Source: Paraperibacillus marinus (GTDB lineage Bacteria > Bacillota > Bacilli > Bacillales > DSM-1321). Taken from it: a DNA stretch of 64,000 bases. This document shows positions 58,749-64,000 of this stretch, in pieces. Where the stretch lies: NCBI RefSeq assembly GCF_046237605.1, contig NZ_CP143542.1, forward strand, positions 62,001 to 126,000, written 5' to 3'. Within the stretch, counting starts at the first letter, position 1. Every line of letters begins with the position of its first letter. The notes beneath the pieces were generated by a model. It had not been told where the DNA came from. It searched no databases and worked only from the letters and a program-made list of their open reading frames with translations. A program made the position numbers and the translations under genes.

Positions 58749-61700
58749 TTGACAGGTCAACTAGTTCAGTATGGACGACACCGCCAGCGCAGAACTTATG
58801 CAAGAATCAGCGAGGTTTTAGAATTACCGAATCTTATCGAGATTCAAACCTCCTCTTACCAATGGTTTCTTGATGAGGGCTTACGAGAAATGTTCCAGGA
58901 TATTTCTCCTATCGAGGACTTTACAGGCAACCTTTCGCTAGAATTCATTGATTACAGTCTCGGAGATCCGAAGTATTCAGTGGAGGAATCCAAGGAGCGC
59001 GATGTTACGTATTCTGCTCCGCTACGCGTGAAGGTACGTCTGGTAAACAAGGAAACAGGCGAAGTAAAAGACCAGGATGTTTTCATGGGTGACTTCCCGC
59101 TAATGACTGAGACAGGCACCTTCGTCATCAATGGTGCAGAACGTGTCATCGTTTCTCAGTTAGTGCGTTCTCCAAGTGTCTACTTTAGCGGAAAGTTAGA
59201 CAAGAATGGGAAAAGGGGCTATACAGCCACTGTCATTCCAAACCGCGGGGCTTGGCTTGAGTATGAAACAGATGCTAAGGATGTCGTTTACGTAAGGATC
59301 GACCGTACAAGGAAACTTCCGGTCACTGTCCTGCTTCGTGCACTCGGGTTTGGCTCTGATCAAGAAATCATTGATTTGATTGGCGATAATGAATATATCC
59401 GCAATACGCTTGAAAAAGACAACACAGAAAGCACCGAAAAGGCATTGCTTGAGATCTACGAGCGTCTCCGCCCAGGCGAGCCGCCGACTGTAGAGAACGC
59501 AAAAAGCCTTCTCGTTTCCAGATTCTTTGATCCAAAAAGATATGACCTTGCTAATGTTGGACGCTATAAGATCAACAAAAAGCTTCATATCAAAAACCGC
59601 CTGTTCAATCAGCGCCTGGCCCAGACTCTGGCTGACCCGGAGACGGGAGAAATCATTGCTGAGGCGGGCACACTGCTTGACCGCAGGAATTTAGACCGCA
59701 TCATCCCTTTCCTTGAAAAAGGAGTGGAATTTAAATCATTCAACCCTGTCAGCGGAGTAGTAGATGAAGATATTCTCATGCAGATTATCAAAATTTATGC
59801 ACCGACCGATGCCGAAGGTGAAAAAGTCATCAATGTAATAGGAAATGCTTATGTAGAAGAACAGGTGAAGAATATCACGCCTGCCGATATCATTTCTTCC
59901 ATCAGCTATTTCTTCAACCTGCTGCATTCAGTAGGCGACACTGATGATATTGACCATTTAGGAAACCGCCGCCTGCGTTCTGTAGGAGAACTTCTGCAAA
60001 ACCAGTTCAGGATCGGTCTTTCCCGTATGGAACGTGTTGTTCGTGAAAGGATGTCCATCCAGGATACGAACACAATAACACCTCAACAGTTGATTAATAT
60101 CCGTCCAGTTATCGCTTCCATCAAAGAGTTCTTTGGAAGTTCCCAGCTGTCGCAGTTCATGGACCAGACGAACCCTCTTGCTGAATTGACGCACAAACGC
60201 CGTCTATCTGCATTGGGACCAGGCGGACTGACCCGTGAGCGTGCTGGTTTTGAAGTGCGTGACGTCCATTATTCGCATTACGGCCGCATGTGTCCGATTG
60301 AGACTCCTGAGGGACCAAACATCGGGTTGATCAACTCCCTTTCAAGCTTCGCCAAGGTAAACCGTTTCGGATTCATCGAAACTCCTTACCGCCGTGTGGA
60401 CCCTGAAACAGGGAAGATCACCAGCAGAATCGACTATATGACTGCTGATGAGGAAGATAACTATGTTGTAGCCCAGGCGAACGTACTGCTTGATGAGACA
60501 GGCGCATTCGTCGAGGAAGATATCATTGCGCGTTTCCGCGGTGAGAATACCGTTGTAAAACGCGACCGTGTAGATTACATGGATGTATCGCCTAAGCAGG
60601 TTGTTTCTGCGGCGACTGCCTGTATCCCGTTCCTTGAAAACGATGACTCCAACCGTGCCCTTATGGGAGCGAACATGCAGCGTCAGGCTGTGCCATTAAT
60701 GCAGCCTGAAGCACCGATTGTCGGAACAGGCATGGAATACGTGTCTGCAAAAGACTCAGGTGCTGCTGTCATTTGTAAACACGAAGGAATCGTCGAGCAC
60801 GTCGAATCCAGGGAAGTATGGGTAAGGCGCGTGAAGGAAGTAGACGGCCAGGAAGTCAAGGGCGACCTTGACAAGTACAGGATGCTTAAATTCATCCGAT
60901 CCAATCAGGGAACCTGCTATAACCAGCGACCAATCGTAAGCGTTGGCGACCGGGTGACAAAGGGAGAAATCCTTGCTGATGGACCATCGATGGAAAAGGG
61001 CGAACTTGCACTTGGACGAAATGTACTGGTAGCCTTCATGACTTGGGACGGCTACAACTATGAGGATGCCATCATCATGAGCGAACGTCTTGTAAAAGAC
61101 GATGTATATACTTCTATCCATATTGAAGAATATGAATCCGAATCCCGTGATACCAAGCTCGGGCCGGAAGAGATCACAAGGGATATTCCAAACGTCGGCG
61201 AGGATGCACTCCGCAACCTAGACGAGCGCGGAATCATCCGTGTAGGAGCCGAAGTTAAAGACGGCGACCTGCTTGTCGGTAAAGTAACTCCTAAGGGTGT
61301 TACAGAGCTGACAGCCGAGGAAAGGCTTCTTCACGCAATCTTTGGTGAAAAAGCACGTGAAGTGCGGGATACATCGCTTCGTGTTCCTCACGGCGGCGGC
61401 GGTATCGTACTCGATGTCAAAGTCTTCAACCGTGAAGACGGCGATGAGCTTCCTCCAGGCGTCAACCAGCTTGTACGTGCCTATATCGTACAGAAGCGTA
61501 AGATATCCGAGGGAGACAAAATGGCGGGACGACATGGTAACAAAGGGGTAATCTCCCGGATCCTTCCGGAAGAGGATATGCCTTTCCTTCCAGACGGCAC
61601 GCCAGTCGACATCATGTTGAATCCGCTGGGTGTACCATCCCGTATGAACATCGGGCAGGTGCTCGAACTCCACCTTGGAATGGCCGCAAGGTATCTTGGG

Positions 61701-62312
61701 ATCCATGTTGCATCTCCAGTATTTGACGGAGCGAGGGAAGAGGATGTATGGGGCACGATTGCAGAGGCCGGCATGGCGAGTGACGCCAAGACAGTCCTGT
61801 ACGACGGCCGCTCCGGCGAACCGTTTGATAACAGAGTATCTGTTGGTGTCATGTACATGATCAAGCTTGCCCACATGGTTGATGATAAGCTGCATGCACG
61901 TTCAACTGGACCTTACTCACTTGTTACACAGCAGCCGCTCGGCGGTAAAGCCCAATTCGGCGGACAGCGCTTTGGGGAGATGGAGGTTTGGGCACTTGAA
62001 GCTTATGGTGCTGCATATACCCTTCAGGAGATCCTTACAGTCAAATCCGATGATGTCGTGGGCCGTGTGAAAACATACGAGGCAATCGTCAAAGGTGAAA
62101 ACGTCCCTGAACCAGGAGTGCCAGAATCGTTCAAGGTTCTTATCAAAGAGCTTCAAAGCTTAGGTATGGATGTCAAAATCATGTCTGGTGAAGATAAAGA
62201 GATCGAAATGCGCGACCTTGATGATGAAGAAGAACTGAATCAAGCAGACTCGCTTACAATTGATACGGACCCAAAAGAGCCTGAATCAGAAACAGTAGGC
62301 TCCAAAGAGTAA
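58749..62312 (+). CDS. rpoB: RNA polymerase beta subunit
   Basis: 1187 residues, close to the 1193 of B. subtilis. Starts at TTG 58749, 8 nt after GAGGGG, giving TGQLVQYGRHRQRR; GTG 58740 overlaps the Shine-Dalgarno. Conserved regions include the rifampicin pocket (SQLSQFMDQTNPLAELTHKR, then RLSALGPGG) with wild-type-looking residues, KRKISEGDKMAGRHGNKG, and GKAQFGGQRFGEMEVWALEAYGAA near the C-terminus. The last 35 residues are acidic and variable. A palindrome covers the start codon (58747-58762). rpoC follows after 58 nt. Confidence 0.98.
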   Translation: MTGQLVQYGRHRQRRTYARISEVLELPNLIEIQTSSYQWFLDEGLREMFQDISPIEDFTGNLSLEFIDYSLGDPKYSVEESKERDVTYSAPLRVKVRLVNKETGEVKDQDVFMGDFPLMTETGTFVINGAERVIVSQLVRSPSVYFSGKLDKNGKRGYTATVIPNRGAWLEYETDAKDVVYVRIDRTRKLPVTVLLRALGFGSDQEIIDLIGDNEYIRNTLEKDNTESTEKALLEIYERLRPGEPPTVENAKSLLVSRFFDPKRYDLANVGRYKINKKLHIKNRLFNQRLAQTLADPETGEIIAEAGTLLDRRNLDRIIPFLEKGVEFKSFNPVSGVVDEDILMQIIKIYAPTDAEGEKVINVIGNAYVEEQVKNITPADIISSISYFFNLLHSVGDTDDIDHLGNRRLRSVGELLQNQFRIGLSRMERVVRERMSIQDTNTITPQQLINIRPVIASIKEFFGSSQLSQFMDQTNPLAELTHKRRLSALGPGGLTRERAGFEVRDVHYSHYGRMCPIETPEGPNIGLINSLSSFAKVNRFGFIETPYRRVDPETGKITSRIDYMTADEEDNYVVAQANVLLDETGAFVEEDIIARFRGENTVVKRDRVDYMDVSPKQVVSAATACIPFLENDDSNRALMGANMQRQAVPLMQPEAPIVGTGMEYVSAKDSGAAVICKHEGIVEHVESREVWVRRVKEVDGQEVKGDLDKYRMLKFIRSNQGTCYNQRPIVSVGDRVTKGEILADGPSMEKGELALGRNVLVAFMTWDGYNYEDAIIMSERLVKDDVYTSIHIEEYESESRDTKLGPEEITRDIPNVGEDALRNLDERGIIRVGAEVKDGDLLVGKVTPKGVTELTAEERLLHAIFGEKAREVRDTSLRVPHGGGGIVLDVKVFNREDGDELPPGVNQLVRAYIVQKRKISEGDKMAGRHGNKGVISRILPEEDMPFLPDGTPVDIMLNPLGVPSRMNIGQVLELHLGMAARYLGIHVASPVFDGAREEDVWGTIAEAGMASDAKTVLYDGRSGEPFDNRVSVGVMYMIKLAHMVDDKLHARSTGPYSLVTQQPLGGKAQFGGQRFGEMEVWALEAYGAAYTLQEILTVKSDDVVGRVKTYEAIVKGENVPEPGVPESFKVLIKELQSLGMDVKIMSGEDKEIEMRDLDDEEELNQADSLTIDTDPKEPESETVGSKE

Positions 62313-62370
62313 AACAGCTTCGGAAATGCAATAAGGGTAAAACCTGGAGATTAAGAGGGAGGTAGGCCCC

Positions 62371-64000
62371 TTGATAGACGTTAATAATTTTGAGTATATG
62401 AAAATTGGTTTAGCTTCTCCTGACAAGATCCGTTCTTGGTCATTTGGGGAGGTCAAAAAACCGGAAACCATCAACTATCGTACTCTAAAACCTGAAAAAG
62501 ACGGGTTGTTCTGCGAACGTATCTTTGGTCCTACAAAGGACTGGGAATGTCATTGCGGAAAGTATAAAAGAGTCCGTTATAAAGGTGTAGTCTGTGACCG
62601 ATGCGGCGTAGAAGTTACCCGTGCAAAGGTACGGCGCGAGCGTATGGGCCACATTGAGCTTGCTGCACCTGTTTCTCACATCTGGTATTTCAAAGGGATC
62701 CCGAGCCGTATGGGACTTGTCCTCGACATGTCCCCGAGGGCCCTTGAAGAAGTCATCTACTTTGCTTCTTATGTAGTAACCGAAACAGGTGATACTGCAC
62801 TGGATAAAAAGCAGCTGCTTTCTGAAAAAGAATACCGTGCATACCGCGAAAAATACGGCAGCAAATTCCAGGCAGCGATGGGAGCAGAAGCCATCAAGAA
62901 GCTTTTGCTTGATATCGACCTGGATAAAGAAGTGGATTTCCTTAAAGAAGAGCTAAAGACAGCCCAGGGGCAAAGACGTACACGTGCCATTAAAAGGCTC
63001 GAAGTGCTCGAAGCCTTCAGGAACTCTGGCAATGAGCCTTCTTGGATGATCCTCGATGTCCTGCCTGTAATCCCGCCGGAACTGCGTCCAATGGTGCAGC
63101 TCGATGGCGGCCGTTTCGCCACATCTGACTTAAACGACCTGTACCGCCGGGTTATCAACCGGAACAACAGGCTGAAGCGCCTTCTGGACCTGGGTGCACC
63201 AAGCATCATCGTCCAGAATGAAAAGCGTATGCTTCAGGAAGCTGTCGATGCTTTGATCGATAATGGAAGAAGAGGCAGACCTGTTACCGGACCGGGTAAC
63301 CGTCCGCTCAAATCCCTTTCTCACATGCTGAAAGGAAAGCAGGGCCGTTTCCGTCAAAACCTTCTTGGGAAGCGTGTTGACTACTCCGGCCGTTCTGTTA
63401 TCGTCGTAGGTCCGAACCTGAAGATGTACCAGTGCGGACTTCCTAAGGAAATGGCAATCGAGCTGTTTAAGCCGTTTGTCATGAAGGAATTGGTCGGCAA
63501 AGGACTGGCACATAATATTAAGTCGGCCAAGCGGAAAATTGAACGCCTCCAGCCTGAAGTCTGGGATGTGCTGGAATCAGTCATCAAGGAGCATCCGGTT
63601 CTCTTGAACCGTGCACCGACTCTTCACAGACTTGGAATCCAGGCCTTTGAACCGACACTTGTGGAAGGCCGTGCCATCAGGCTCCATCCGCTTGTGTGTA
63701 CAGCGTACAATGCCGATTTCGATGGTGACCAAATGGCGGTCCACGTGCCGCTGTCATCCGAAGCACAGGCTGAAGCACGCCTGCTCATGCTTGCTGCACA
63801 GAACATCCTGAATCCTAAAGATGGGAAACCGGTTGTTACTCCTTCACAGGATATGGTACTCGGTAACTATTACCTGACTATGGAACGTGAAGGTGCAAAC
63901 GGTGAAGGCATGATCTTCAAGGATACAAACGAAGCGATCCTTGCTTATCAAACTGGATATGTACATCTGCATACACGTGTCGCTGTCCATGCCGGCTCGC
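62371..64000 (+). CDS. rpoC: RNA polymerase beta' subunit (3'-truncated by window end)
   Basis: The frame runs open from 62371 to the window edge, 543 codons (about 45% of the usual 1200). It starts at TTG 62371, 8 nt after GGGAGG, with the family start IDVNNFEYMKIGLASPDKIRSWS. Zinc site CHCGKYKR...CDRCG, the lid/rudder region RFRQNLLGKRVDYSGRSVIVVGP, and the catalytic Mg loop NADFDGDQMAVH are all visible. Cotranscribed with rpoB. Confidence 0.98.
   Translation, partial: MIDVNNFEYMKIGLASPDKIRSWSFGEVKKPETINYRTLKPEKDGLFCERIFGPTKDWECHCGKYKRVRYKGVVCDRCGVEVTRAKVRRERMGHIELAAPVSHIWYFKGIPSRMGLVLDMSPRALEEVIYFASYVVTETGDTALDKKQLLSEKEYRAYREKYGSKFQAAMGAEAIKKLLLDIDLDKEVDFLKEELKTAQGQRRTRAIKRLEVLEAFRNSGNEPSWMILDVLPVIPPELRPMVQLDGGRFATSDLNDLYRRVINRNNRLKRLLDLGAPSIIVQNEKRMLQEAVDALIDNGRRGRPVTGPGNRPLKSLSHMLKGKQGRFRQNLLGKRVDYSGRSVIVVGPNLKMYQCGLPKEMAIELFKPFVMKELVGKGLAHNIKSAKRKIERLQPEVWDVLESVIKEHPVLLNRAPTLHRLGIQAFEPTLVEGRAIRLHPLVCTAYNADFDGDQMAVHVPLSSEAQAEARLLMLAAQNILNPKDGKPVVTPSQDMVLGNYYLTMEREGANGEGMIFKDTNEAILAYQTGYVHLHTRVAVHAGS

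Overview
This window is a core-genome segment of a spore-forming Bacillaceae bacterium. Its gene order matches the mfd-to-rpoC region near the origin of Bacillus subtilis almost gene for gene. The sporulation genes (spoVT, yabP, yabQ, spoIIE, yabS, yabT), the McsB/CtsR system, two tandem rrn operons with a nine-gene tRNA cluster, and Bacillus-type promoters and Shine-Dalgarno sites all agree. The genus cannot be settled by eye. No mobile element, prophage, CRISPR array or foreign-looking island was seen.

Layout. 1-9131: end of mfd, then spoVT, yabM, yabN, rqcP, yabP, yabQ, divIC, yabR (repair, spore development, division, ribosome rescue). 9354-9427: tRNA-Met, the only minus-strand gene found. 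9729-16039: spoIIE, yabS, yabT, tilS, hpt. 16157-24486: ftsH, coaX, hslO, cysK, folP-folB-folK, yazB, dusB. 24654-26135: lysS. 26136-37583: two rRNA operons separated by Val-Thr-Lys-Leu-Gly-Leu-Arg-Pro-Ala tRNAs, equivalent to rrnJ-trnJ-rrnW of B. subtilis. 37730-42546: heat-shock operon ctsR-mcsA-mcsB-clpC with SigB-type and SigA promoters and a CtsR operator. 42693-47655: radA, disA, yacL, ispD, ispF. 47670-53196: gltX, a cysteine T-box, cysE, cysS, mrnC, rlmB, rae1. 53266-58439: sigH, rpmGB (absent from simple long-ORF lists), secE, nusG, rplK, rplA, L10 leader, rplJ, rplL, ybxB. 58749-64000: rpoB and the start of rpoC, cut by the window end.

The genes mostly serve information flow (RNA polymerase, ribosome, tRNA supply, quality control) and the switch to sporulation and stress survival. 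Compared with B. subtilis, two blocks are missing: yacD between hslO and cysK, and pabB-pabA-pabC between cysK and folP.

I found no wholly new multi-gene system. The best leads are RNA-level: a repeated L1-site-like motif before rplK and rplA that resembles the L1 stalk of the 23S genes in this same window; an uncharacterised bulged hairpin in the yacL leader; a consensus promoter firing straight into a terminator before lysS; a hairpin inside the nusG ribosome-binding region; a palindrome over the rpoB start codon; and competing helices between rrn and ctsR. All were found by reading, without folding or database searches.
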